Below are positions 22,629 through 32,757 of a DNA stretch of 64,000 bases, piece by piece; position 1 is the first letter of the stretch, and every line of letters starts with the position of its first letter. The notes under the pieces are model-generated. The model saw only the letters and a list, made by a program, of their open reading frames with translations. It ran no database searches and was not told the origin of the DNA. The stretch comes from Cubamyces lactineus (taxonomy: Eukaryota > Basidiomycota > Agaricomycetes > Polyporales > Polyporaceae), in contig JACDTU010000005.1 of assembly GCA_022376465.1 (NCBI GenBank), positions 1,786,001 through 1,850,000 on the forward strand. The letters are read 5' to 3'. The translations under genes were made by a program, and so were the position numbers.

Positions 22629-22719
22629 GATTGCCTCCATCGGCCATACTCTTCGCTCTGCCCGCTTGGATTGCTTCGGGATTGCTTTATCGTCCAAGGG
22701 GGCCTGGAGAAGTTATATA
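22629..22719 (+). promoter_or_regulatory. Promoter of paralog B: three GATTGC elements and TATA-like box
   Basis: GATTGC occurs at 22629-22634, 22669-22674 and 22680-22685, followed by TTATATA at 22713-22719. The arrangement matches the promoter of paralog A on the other strand and is followed by the related upstream ORF. Confidence 0.5.
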
Positions 22720-22738
22720 GTCCACAGTCCTCTTCGCC

Positions 22739-22804
22739 ATGGCCTCATCATCCACCCTCGAGCTCTCTCAGCCAACGCCGCCTCCTCGTTCTCGCATCAC
22801 CTAG
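22739..22804 (+). other. Upstream ORF (21 codons) in the leader of paralog B
   Basis: ATG at 22739 and TAG at 22802-22804 enclose a frame beginning MASSSTLE and ending RSRIT, 40 bases before the main ATG. It aligns with the uORF before paralog A at both ends. Confidence 0.55.
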
Positions 22805-22844
22805 CCCGACCTCCTCGGCACCTCTACATCTATAGCATTCAGTA

Positions 22845-23531
22845 ATGTCTTCCTCGATGACCTCCACCACTCGCCCTACCGTCTTCGGTCTCTTCGACCG
22901 CCCGGCCACACCTCAAGTTGACATCGAGGCACAACTTCCCCAACCCACTCCCGTCCTCACACACTCTCCTCGCGCCAGCGCCTCAACCTCTGCTGAGGAT
23001 GCAACCACGGACCCTATCGACGACTTCTTCGGAGTCTCCCACTCACGTCCTTCGGGCTCGCGTCGCACGCTTAGCCTCACCGGCACCCGCGACAGCCGGC
23101 ACGACGATGCTCGTGCGCCGACCCCTGTTGACGTTGAGGCGGCCATGCCGCCTCCGCCATACGAATGCTCGCTCGACCCTCCCGCGTACACGCAAGTATC
23201 GGACCAGCCGACGCTGGCGATGTACCTCTTCAAGTTTGGCTTCCGTGAGTCTCCACAAGATATCCTCGCATGCGAGCAGGGTACTGATTCAATTACTCGA
23301 TCTATAGTATTCCCTCTGTTCTGGGTCGCAGGCGCATTCATTATACTCTCGCCGTTGCAGGCGCCAGAAGACTGGGAGGCGTCGAAGCCTGAATACGAGC
23401 GGCAAGAAATGATCGAGTCGATGCGTCGGACGGAGATCAAGTGGGCGAAGCGGTGCCTCTTCGCGCTGCTCGTCCTGGCTCTCACCGTTGCCGCCATCGT
23501 CACCACCGCCCTGCTTGTCATGCGCTCATGA
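22845..23531 (+). CDS. Conserved fungal PPxY/transmembrane protein, paralog B
   Basis: Function unknown. Exons 22845-23244 and 23308-23531 give 207 residues; the 63-nt intron 23245-23307 has standard ends and sits at exactly the same codon as in paralog A. Features match that protein: Ser/Thr-rich N-terminus, IDDFFGVSH, PPPPY, YLFKFGF, a FPLFWVAGAFIILSPL hydrophobic segment, a basic-acidic ERQEMIESMRRTEIKWAKR stretch and a C-terminal membrane helix ending MRS. As in paralog A, the intron is stop-free and in frame. Leader and proximal promoter are also related, so the duplication covered the promoter. No function is suggested by neighbours, which are an RNA-binding gene and tRNA genes. Confidence 0.85.
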   Translation: MSSSMTSTTRPTVFGLFDRPATPQVDIEAQLPQPTPVLTHSPRASASTSAEDATTDPIDDFFGVSHSRPSGSRRTLSLTGTRDSRHDDARAPTPVDVEAAMPPPPYECSLDPPAYTQVSDQPTLAMYLFKFGFRESPQDILACEQGTDSITRSIVFPLFWVAGAFIILSPLQAPEDWEASKPEYERQEMIESMRRTEIKWAKRCLFALLVLALTVAAIVTTALLVMRS

Positions 23532-23928
23532 AAGCCATATGGCCGGGCAACGTTTCTCCCACTCTTGCAAAGCTCCGAAACAAACTTGCCTAAACTCAAA
23601 CCACCACCAAACAACCACCCCTGATTACAACTGTCGCGCCCTATAACTCTACGCGATGGCTTCGCTACTCCGGCAGAGCAGCGCCCGCCTAACCCTCCTT
23701 CGTTCCCCGGCTCTCCTTATCATTATTCTTATGCTGTATTACTATCAAAGCTTTGTATCCTTATGAACGTACGAACACGAATGGAACACATCTAGCAGAT
23801 ATACTGAAATTGACTTGTCGAACATGTCGTTCACGCCGCGCAAACACTTTCAGAAGCCCATACTTGGTTGCTCTAGGCACTAAAAATACAAATGTTTTGC
23901 AATGCTACAATCAATGACGTCGTCCATT
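23532..23928. other. Intergenic between convergent genes
   Basis: AT-richer than the surrounding coding DNA; probably the 3' UTRs of paralog B and of the gene on the opposite strand. No gene seen. Confidence 0.55.
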
Positions 23929-24669
23929 TCACCGCATCCTGCGCTCCTGCGTGCCCATCACCGTCCCACTCTTGTAGAGCTCGCCAGGCTGCTCAGCCTC
24001 GGAACCGATCTCTCGCGGAATCTCGCCTGAACCAAATTGCTCCGTGCCGCGCATCTGGCGCTTGCGGTGCGAAGAGCCATCGTGGTGCATCTCCGCGCTG
24101 CTCATGCCCGAGCCAGGGTGTCCGATGTGGTTGTGCACATCCTTCGACGTAGCGCCGGTGAGAGTGTCACCGACGGCGGTTGGCGTCGCGTATGGGTCCT
24201 TGTCGATGACCGTGCGCGAGTCGGGTGCGGGAGATAGAGGTTGAGGCTCGCCGTTGATGCGACGAACCGGAGAGGGCTCACGGCCCGCAGATGCTCTCGC
24301 ATTCAAGATATCGGACTCAAGGCCTGTTAATCCAAGGTGAGTTTGCTTTTGCTTACAAATCGTACCTGTCACACACATACCCTTGGTGTGGGAGGTCCGA
24401 GTACTGGGCTCAACGCCCGAGGGGGGCGCATCGCGGCCAGTAGAAGGTGGCAAGTGCTCCTTCGGTCGTTGCTGGTCTGTGAACATATTGCTATAAGCGC
24501 TTGGTTGAATTGCTATATGCAAACCAAACTTACCGCGAGGGACGTCAACGGCGACGAAGTGGTGGCCCGTGGTAGCCTTGTCAGCACCCGGGATTCTGCC
24601 CTTGCTGGCGTCAGAGCCAACGAAGTCGTTGTGGCGACCAAAGGTGATGGGAGAGTCAGAGCCAGACAT
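23929..24669 (-). CDS. Small hydrophilic conserved fungal protein of unknown function
   Basis: Not assigned to a named family. Three exons are inferred: the first runs from ATG 24669 through GHHFVAVDVPR; a GTAAGT donor and CAG acceptor lead to an exon beginning with DQQRPKEHLPPSTGRD; a second intron near 24310-24360 leads to GLESDILNARASAG and the rest. The C-terminal half includes VIDKDPYATPTAVGDTLTGA, then DVHNHIGHPGSGMS and a His/Arg-rich stretch. The protein has no signal peptide or membrane segment and is rich in Gly, Ser, His and charged residues, like many stress-related hydrophilic fungal proteins; that role is a guess. Both introns happen to stay open in this frame, so unspliced reading is also possible. 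Confidence 0.65.
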   Translation of the reverse strand: MSGSDSPITFGRHNDFVGSDASKGRIPGADKATTGHHFVAVDVPRGKFGLHIAIQPSAYSNMFTDQQRPKEHLPPSTGRDAPPSGVEPSTRTSHTKGMCVTGTICKQKQTHLGLTGLESDILNARASAGREPSPVRRINGEPQPLSPAPDSRTVIDKDPYATPTAVGDTLTGATSKDVHNHIGHPGSGMSSAEMHHDGSSHRKRQMRGTEQFGSGEIPREIGSEAEQPGELYKSGTVMGTQERRMR

Positions 24670-25108
24670 GATGATGAAGAGTTGTGAAGGATTGGAAGTC
24701 GTGAACTAAGTCGTCAAGTAAAGTGGATGGAAGAAGAGAGATGCAAATGCGTCGTGAGTCGAAATGCGTTGGTGAGGAGTTGCAGCCCATCTTGACCTGC
24801 GTTATATAGCCGTCTGTCGGGGCTGGCTGGGCAGTGGCGAAGGAGTGGGACACTTGCATCATAGACGCGACGCGGTGCACGTGCTACGTCATTGTGGATA
24901 GTCTCGCCCAAAATGGCAAGTGTAGTTGGCTCCCTCTGCGTCGTTGGAACTCCCCAGAAATTTCAACCGACAGAGTGCCACCCAGCGCATATACGTATCG
25001 CGCACCACAGCACGCTCTAGAGCGGCGGCGTCGGTCGCGTGCAGAAAGACGTAAGTTCGGACTTGGGCTAAAGCACCACCACGCTCACGGTTGTTCAATT
25101 GACTGTGT
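24670..25108. other. Intergenic; promoter of the hydrophilic protein gene
   Basis: A TATATA element on the minus strand lies at about 24802-24808, roughly 135 bases before the ATG at 24669. The right part lies downstream of the permease stop codon. Confidence 0.5.
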
Positions 25109-27445
25109 CTATGTAGCCTTCACTTTCCGAACTATTCGTCTAGTTGTTCCATCGTCATCTCTGACCCATTCCCGCACCAAGGTATACCCGCCTCGCCGCG
25201 GTAGCCATACGCACCACACGTACCAATACACAACTCCGCCAAGAGATATTGCCCATGCTACAAGCACATGGAGCTGCATTGTGCCAGAGGTCAGTTACGA
25301 ACCAAGGAGAGCGGCATGATCTGTTCATACGTACCCAGTATGGAAGACGTTCATATACTCTGTACCCGTGTGATGGAGGTATGAGAGGCACTGCGACAAG
25401 GAACACGTTGGACAGAAGGAAGAACACCACTACCGCCGTCCACGCCGCGAATGGCGGACGCCAACCGTATGAGGCGCGTAGTTCTTGCAGTCGCTTTGGC
25501 AGCCATGCATCCGGTAGATGAATGAATACCAAGCCCCCGGAGACAAACGTATTGATGATTGCAAGCGGGTACGAGGACACTTACGGGCCAAATTCAGCAC
25601 GTATGCGAGAACGGGTACAGAAACAACTCACAGTTGAGCATAAAGAGGTACGCGTCCCCGGGAGGCACCAATAGTACCAGGCCAGAAGTGACGAGCCATT
25701 GTTCGAATAGACCAGCAAATGGCGCATTGAAGGGCTTGTTACTGGCAAAGATGGAGGAGAACGGCAACACGCCTTCTCTACCCAACTCCTGTACGACTAG
25801 GAACCGGATGCCTCAGCCTCATTCAAAGCGCAGCATATAGTGAGACATACCACGACCATGGGTGAATAGTACTGCAAGGATGTTCCCGAGCGTCGACATC
25901 GCTACGATAATGCTCACCGCCTACGAGAACGTCAGTACCAACCCGTACTCGAGGGCGCAGAACAAAGCTCACCCGCTCTGCGCCTACTCCCCAAAGCTTG
26001 CCAAAATGTAGGGCAGCGACGATTCTCCCGCTCCCAACGATTTCCTCTTTGTCGACGACGGCCAAGTACGCTACGTTCACGAGGAGGTACACCAGCGTGA
26101 CGGAAAGCATGGCCAAAGGAGCGGCGCGCTTGATCGTGCGCACCGGATCGCGTACTTCGGCGAGCGCATAGTTGGCGTTGGAGTACCCAATGAAACACCT
26201 ATGTAGTGCTGCGTGTTAGCATCACCCAGCATGAACCCACCCCATTTAGAGACTGACCATATGACGTTGAACAGCCCTGTTACGAACGCGTTCGCGCCAC
26301 CTTGCAAGCTGCCCTGCCACATCTTGCTCCATTCAAGGTTATGGGGAGGCTGAAGGTAGCGAGGATAAGTCCATGCTCCGACATCAGTCCCAGTACGTAT
26401 GAGCTCACATTCTCTAGGCGAAACCCAGGCAATCGCAACAGAGATGCGAGCCCACTCAATGCGATGCCGATGAGGATGAGAAGCTTGAAGAGCCCGAGCG
26501 CGTTCTGTATCCGGACCCCGGCCTTGAGCATCGTGCCGTGTAGGACCAGCGCGACGGTGATGCAGAGTACACCAGCGAGCCGCGCTGCTGTGGGAGACGG
26601 CGGCTGCGTTGGATTCCACGCGTGGAGGGCATCTACATGGCAAGTCATCGGCGACCAGATCTCAAGTACAAATCTGTCTTGAAGTTACACTCACATTCTC
26701 CGAAGACCGAGCAAGATGCCGCTTGCCATCCCTAGAGGCATGGTGTCAGAGACTAGTAATGAGGAGGAGGATGACCGGAGACTCACTGTAAGGACTGCAT
26801 ACATAGCATATATGCAGGTTACGAGAAGCTTCGGCTGTCGGTAGATGTACTCGAGGTAGTTCTTCTCTCCTCCGTTCCTCGGGAGACCCTGTGGTTTCCA
26901 ACCAGCTTAACTCTGCTGCACAAATCAAGACAGAACAGCGTGTGTCGTACAGTTCCTAGCTCGATGTACACGGCAGTACCGCACAACGCGACGGTCGCGC
27001 CGAGCAGCCACATGATGAGTGACAATCCAACGCTCCCAGACGAGCGCAGAATCACGCTCGGCGTAGCGAATATCCTGCGCATCGGGGAATTCGGTTCAGC
27101 GCGCGACCGCCTCCGAACAATGCAATGCACGTCTACTCACCCAGTCCCGATGACCCTATTGAATATGAGCGACGCGGCACTCAAGGGGCCGAGTTGTCGC
27201 TTGTGTTCCGGGACATGATCTTCCACTAGATCGCATGGCGGTCAACCTCTCGGTCGGCGCAGAAGGGAGAAGGGCTTACGACCGATACTCTCTTCATCCT
27301 CCGGATCCAAGAGTGGAACTGCATGGACATCCACCGACGCGTAGTTCTTGGACGCGTCAGACCGGTTGTCCTCCGCGTCGCGACTGAGCAGAGGCTCGCG
27401 CTCCGTCACATTTGGCTCAGAAGAGCCTCCAGCCGTAGTTGGCAT
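25109..27445 (-). CDS. Amino-acid permease, APC superfamily, MUP1-like (LAT type)
   Basis: A 12-helix plasma-membrane transporter, closest in motif to high-affinity methionine permeases. The hydrophilic N-terminus begins MPTTAGGSSEPNVTEREPLL. Helix 1 follows with SLIFNRVIGTGIFATPSVIL, the hallmark substrate-binding region, then SGSVGLSLIMWLLGATVAL and, after an intron, GLPRNGGEKNYLEYIYR. Later exons include GGANAFVTGLFNVIW, FIGYSNANYALAEVRDPV, a helix with APLAMLSVTLVYLLVNVAYL and the final pair after YERLPYW joining LHVLVAWAISLGGVV. The last exon ends in a basic tail and TAG at 25111-25109. About ten short introns; most boundaries are approximate. LAT/MUP1-type assignment rests on the helix 1 motif and the conserved G(L/F)PR.GGEKNYLE; substrate is inferred. 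Confidence 0.86.
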
Positions 27446-28435
27446 CGTTGAAAGCGTCAGCTGATTCTTCTTCAGCTACCGCGCTGCGTAGGTCCTCCGT
27501 ACAAGCTCTCAAGTACGAGAGGAAGTTCGTCGACAGCAAGTGGTCCAGGATCAAAGCTCGTCGTGCTCAAGACGCCGCCACTGCAGGCTGTAGCCGGATA
27601 GCAGTGTATGGCGCCTTATCGCTGCGCTGCGACAGGAAAGCAGACATGTCGATAAGTTGCCTGCGTATGGGAACATCTCGCGCTGGGAGCAGCGCGGGCT
27701 TGGTAAGTCTGGCAGACCTGAGAAGTTAACCGCCCGCGTCAATGCAATCTCACGCAAGTATGGCGACGTACCGGCGTCCATCTGCGTCCTTGAACCGTCC
27801 CGGCCGTGCTCGCTTAGTATGGCGTGGCGTAAGAGGATGAAACAAGCCACAATGAATCCCAGGTCAGTATGTGTAGTGGCTGCTGGCCGGGCTGCCGTCC
27901 ACATGATGTGTCTGATCGTAAGAGGGATGGTCGGAGTCGCCCCGAATTCAAGTATCGCTATCGGGGAACAGACAAGATCGTCAGACACGAGCTGATCTGT
28001 AGCGCTGTGGCCCTCGAAGATTGACGAGCACATGGCGAGAGAGAGCAGATCTCATGATGCCATGCGAATTACCGCGATGCTCTTCCAAGGACCGAAGCAC
28101 GCCTCGAGGGCACCAGGATAATGGATCAGCCCTTCCTGGAGGCTGCGATGCCGTCATGGTAGTCATGCAACCGGCAATAGCAAGCATCCTGCACTCAGCA
28201 GACCAAGGCATACCATCATGCCGACCGCCCGTAAGTTCGCCACGGCCGCATTGGAAACAAGTCCATCATCACTCCAACCACAATCAGGCCCATCGATAGC
28301 ATGATACAGCAAAAGCGAGACTGCAATTGCGTCTGGTCAAAATACAAGGTGGATTTTCTTCTGCTTCTTTACTTCTATCCTCCCGTCCCTGGGAACAAAC
28401 CGGACCGTCATAGCTGCACCCTATGAGTGACCCGT
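27446..28435. other. Intergenic between permease and cyclophilin genes
   Basis: Minus-strand open stretches (about 27551-28310) include short hydrophobic pieces such as GLIVVGVMMDLFP, but they are broken by stops and have no splice pattern that joins them. They could be remnants of a membrane-protein gene or chance. The permease promoter should lie at the left end. Confidence 0.4.
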
Positions 28436-29244
28436 TTAAAGGGTACCGGAGTTCGCGATGGTGATGCGGGCCTTGGGGGTACCAGAAGCCGAGCCAAGAG
28501 ACTCGATCTTCTTGACGAGGTCCATACCCTCCTTGACCTCACCTGCAAGCAGCGTCAGCGCCGATCCACTTATCGAGACAGACGATAGTGCACATACCGA
28601 AAACGACGTGAGCACCGTCGAGCCACGAGGTGACGACAGTGGTGATGAAGAACTGAGAGCCGTTGGTGTTCTTGCCGGCGTTGGCCATGGAGAGGATACC
28701 GGGCTTAGTGTGCTTGAGCTTGAAGTTCTCATCTGCACGTTCGAGAACGTATGAGGTCATCGCCACCGCATGACGCGCGTACAACTACATACCCTCGAAC
28801 TTCTCGCCGTAGATGGACTTGCCACCAGTACCGTTGCCCTGCAGAGGGGTCAATCATACTGATGCAAGACTGTCAGTGGAAATGTCAACTTACGCGGGTG
28901 AAGTCACCACCCTGGAGCATGAAGTTGGGAATGATACGGTGGAAGGAGGAGCCCTTGTAGCCGAAGCCGTGCTCGCCAGTGGCAAGCTCACGGAAGTTGC
29001 GAGCCGTCTTGGGGACGACGTCGTCGAAGAGCTTGAAGGTGATGCGACCAGCGGGCTGGTCGTTGATCGTGATGTCGAACTGTGCGTCACGGCCACCACA
29101 GGGCGATTCAGGAATGCGTCAGTGCGCAGCGCAGCATATTGGAGCAAAGGCAAAGGCACGCGTCAGCAAATAGTTCAGACGGCGGCGGGAAAAGGATAGG
29201 TGGTGAGGGAACTGCAACTGGACACTTACGAAAACGTCGGCCAT
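28436..29244 (-). CDS. CPR1: Cyclophilin A, peptidyl-prolyl cis-trans isomerase
   Basis: Catalyses cis-trans isomerisation of Xaa-Pro bonds in the cytosol and is the usual target of cyclosporin A. Exon 1 is only 15 nt (29230-29244, MADVF); exon 2 is 28894-29079, starting [18 protein letters not shown] and holding [20 protein letters not shown] followed by [14 protein letters not shown]; exon 3 28793-28838 gives [15 protein letters not shown]. Later exons give [31 protein letters not shown] and [10 protein letters not shown], ending SGTL at TAA 28438-28436. Catalytic Arg in SSFHRIIP and the cyclosporin-binding Trp in [10 protein letters not shown] are present. Length is about 162 residues, normal for single-domain cyclophilins, with no signal peptide. 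Confidence 0.96.
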
Positions 29245-32200
29245 GGCGATGGAGGTGGAAGAAGAAAGGAGAGAGGTTGGATGGAAGTCGGCCCAGCGGA
29301 GGCCTGCTCTCTTTATGGGTGGCGCAGGAAGTTGCCGATCAGAGGTCATCAGCACCAAAATCATCCCGATTTGATAATCTAACCGCCGTGACAATCGGTC
29401 ACAATCGGTGACTGTCCCAATCCGTGCTCTTCCAGGCGTCACCCTCCCCACTTGTCCGCGTCTCTCGTCCGCAAGCTGTGAGTCGCCGGTGGACAGCCAG
29501 AGCCATATGAGCACCCGCCCTTTTGCCACAGAGGTCCAGCCACAACCTCACAATTGCCTACGATTTTATCTCCATCTACTTCCTGCATGGAATACCAGCG
29601 GCCTTCAGAGCCCGCATATACACAAACCAACCCGCGTCGTCTTTGAAATGCGTCTAGCGTGCGCCTCCCGCCCCGACGGACAGCTCGTTGAATCTGGATG
29701 ATCCGGTGGGGTACTCTACCTCTGACTGAAGCTACGGAATATGCAGCGCTGATTGATGCTGTGCTGCACTAGAATTGAGCTCCCTGTCCATGAGTACAGG
29801 CTCGTCGAGGCCCCGAAACGTGGTGCGCTTCCCCAGCCAATCCAGCTCTCGGGCCTTGGCTATGCACATATCAGGCCTGCTTCGACGGATCTGCTCAGCC
29901 CAGTGCTCGTACTTCACATACGCACGACTGGCGCATACCGATGCGCTGCGACAGCCTGCTCCTGGGAGACCGGAGAGGCATCGGTCGGCATGCAGAGTTC
30001 ATTCCCTCGGTGACAATCGATAACGGAATGCGTCCTGCCCAGCGGTATTTTGGCTCTCTGCATACTCAGCAAGGCACAGGCTCGGAGTGACACCCTGACG
30101 CTCTTGGGGGGTGGGCATATCGCATCGCATGCGGTCCTGTGCTCTTCCTTTTCGCATGACATCACTTCCACTTCGTGTGCGGCCGCGAAATGTCCAGTGC
30201 AACGCCGTCCTGGTACCGCCCTGCTTTCTCCGACGGAGGATTACTCGGGAGCGTCGCGCGACCTCGACGTCCCTGTCATCCGCTGCTCCGGCGGTGTGCG
30301 ATCTTCGTCCTCAGCCCGAACTCTACGATGACGCACCCGGGGAGTAACGGTATGCACGCGGACGCAGCGTCTTCTTTTCCCATGCGACAGAACTCGTTCT
30401 CGATCCGCCCCAGGTTCTCCTGCACCTGGAGAAGGCCGATGACCATGAAAACTTACGCACAGCGAGCACCCCACATCACCCAGTCCCTCTATCAACTTCG
30501 TTGGGGCCTGTGGCCGCGCACGCCCATATGGATTGGCTTGGCCGTCACTGCCTTCAGACCGAGACTGGCCCTCGTACTGTCATGAGCGGGCGCGTCGCCG
30601 ACGCCACGCATGCAGCCGCCGACGCGCACGCCCGCGAAGCTGATCTGCCCGCCCTTATTGGCACCGGTGGTACATTCCAGGCTGTCGCTATGGCAGGATC
30701 AAACTCTCACCAGACAGGTATCCCGGCCCTCTGCAACGTTCTGTCTCCAACTCTCGCGCTCACGTTACGCTCGCGACGTAGGCTTTGACGGCGGTCGTGA
30801 ATCTGCAGCTTGGAGGAGGGGTATCGTTTTGTGGTGGAGTGTTCTTGTGCTTTGAGGACTCTCCAGTGGCACTGAGGCAGTTCGTCGAAACGCTAGAAGC
30901 TACGCGGAAGCCTCGCGTCCGAAGTACCCGTCTTCATTTGCTCTTCGCTGACATCGCTTGTGCTCGATACAGGACTTCGTCATATCATACTCTCCTGGAG
31001 GAGTGCCAGTAAGCATGGTATAATTGATGGTGTTCTGACCGAAGCTTCCTAGGCCTGTCTTCCACCATAGGCTTTGGGTTCCGCAGCTGATCATAGCCTC
31101 TGCCGTCAACGCAACGATGGACTCCCCAGCGGCTCCTTTGACAAGTGTACATCTCAACCTCCTCGGGTAAACGGCGCTCTTCTCCGCGGACGCCACCGCC
31201 TCGAGCAGCAGCTTCCTGCTTCCCTGTAGTAGGTTGCTTAATATGTTGACATGCGTGGGTAGCTGCGATCTTACTCGCGTAGGGTACACGCCGCCTGCCC
31301 GTTGCTAGCGATCGTGCGGCTCGTTCAGGAGTTCGGTGCGCATGAGCTTCCAGGAGGCGGCGCAGGCGTCCGGAGTTCGTTTGCGTGCTATAGCTTATGC
31401 TGTCGCAGGGGTAGCTCCTTACCGGTCTTACCTCGCGCTTACAAACTACTCACGGGCCGGGAGACCATGTACAATGCGACCAGGCACGTTCTTACCACTT
31501 TTGTGCGTAAAAAGACATCTGTAACTTCCGCGTTTAACGGTATGTTCCCGCCTTCTTTGATACAGTGTGCAACGGCATCGTACATCAGCCCTTTCTTACG
31601 AGAGCAAGTTGATGCACCACAGCGGTAGACACGATAACTGCGCAAAGCCTACGAGAATGTCATCCGGGTCTCTCTTCGAAAGCACGGTAGCACCCATCGG
31701 TGACAAGGCTCAATCAAGTATTTGTGTGGCATTACTTGGCATGGTGGCGAAAATCTCGCCTCGTTTGAGCTCGTTTGCTCGTCTGTCGGTCATGGGCGCT
31801 CCGAGTACATCGCAGCCTGGAGCAAGATCGACGCAGGTTGTGTATCAAAGGGAACGTAAGAGCGAATACTTTGCACGTTTGAAGAGGTTGGGAGAGTCAT
31901 CATCGAGGAAAACTTCCAGGCACGTCGGTCGCGAACGCGCGGTGCTAACGGCAATCCACGCACCGGTCTCGGGATGTCGTAGACCCCGCCGCTCATTGGA
32001 GTAGTCTGCGCCGGCTCGGAGAGTACGTATACTCGTAGACATGGGCCGAGGACGTATCCAAGCTCTGTAAAGTCTACAGTACTGTGGGTATGGAGGGAAA
32101 GACGGAGATGAGACCGAAAAACGAGGCAAAAGGGCCGTACTTGCGGCTTGGAAGAGCGCCCGGGTGCTTTGTGGAATCAAGGCACGGAATGCATACGAAG

Positions 32201-32757
32201 TGGAGCCGGGTGACGATTGTTGTGGGCTAGGGAGGGTTTGCGAAACACGTTGCCGGAGAAGCTAGACAGGCATAGGGGTGTGTTGGCGTGGGTGACCGGG
32301 GAAGCCTAAAGGTGCATCCATGCATGGAACAAGGAGGAGGAGGGGAAGGTTATCGGACGTGGAGGGGATGGGAGGGAAAAGGACGTCGGAGGATTAGACT
32401 CGGGGGCGCGGGAGGAGGACGAGATGGGAAGAGGCGATCTGACGTGATGGGATCAGAGGGAGGCCATGTTGCTGGGCCCCGCGAGCCCGACTGGACGCTC
32501 GGCATGGACGGAGGAGTGCGTCGAATGGATCATGGATCAGAAATGGGATCACCTCCTGCCCTCTTGTCCGAGAAATGCTCTCCCTTCTCGCTTCCCCGGC
32601 CCACCCTCCCTTAAGACCATCCGAGGCCATCTCCCTCTCCGCTCTCTCCTTCGCTCGCTCTCCCGCCTCCCCGGCGTCCCTCGACCCCATGTTCTCTCCT
32701 CGCACATGAACACGTCCCCGCCACAGCCTCTCTTCATTACGCTCGCTTGTGCTTAGG
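29245..32757. other. 3.5 kb without a recognised gene; weak minus-strand candidates
   Basis: The left end is the cyclophilin promoter. Minus-strand open frames at 30900-31289 (129 codons) and 31845-32180 (111 codons; begins MIPQSTRALFQAASTALLPR, which could be a targeting peptide) are the best candidates. The second region has two competing minus frames, and I cannot tell which is coding. No protein family is recognisable in either. Plus-strand frames at 29400-30800 look GC-driven. Purine-rich repeats of GGAGG type occur near 32330-32480. Confidence 0.35.

Noticed and set aside
22913..23614. 233-codon open frame antisense to paralog B, and the matching antisense frames over paralog A (16736-17066)
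   Set aside because: They are the complement of strongly supported coding exons and cross their introns; the antisense openness follows from codon composition.
27551..28310. Minus-strand stretch with hydrophobic segments suggesting a membrane protein
   Set aside because: Several in-frame stops and no intron signals that would remove them; kept only as a possible remnant.
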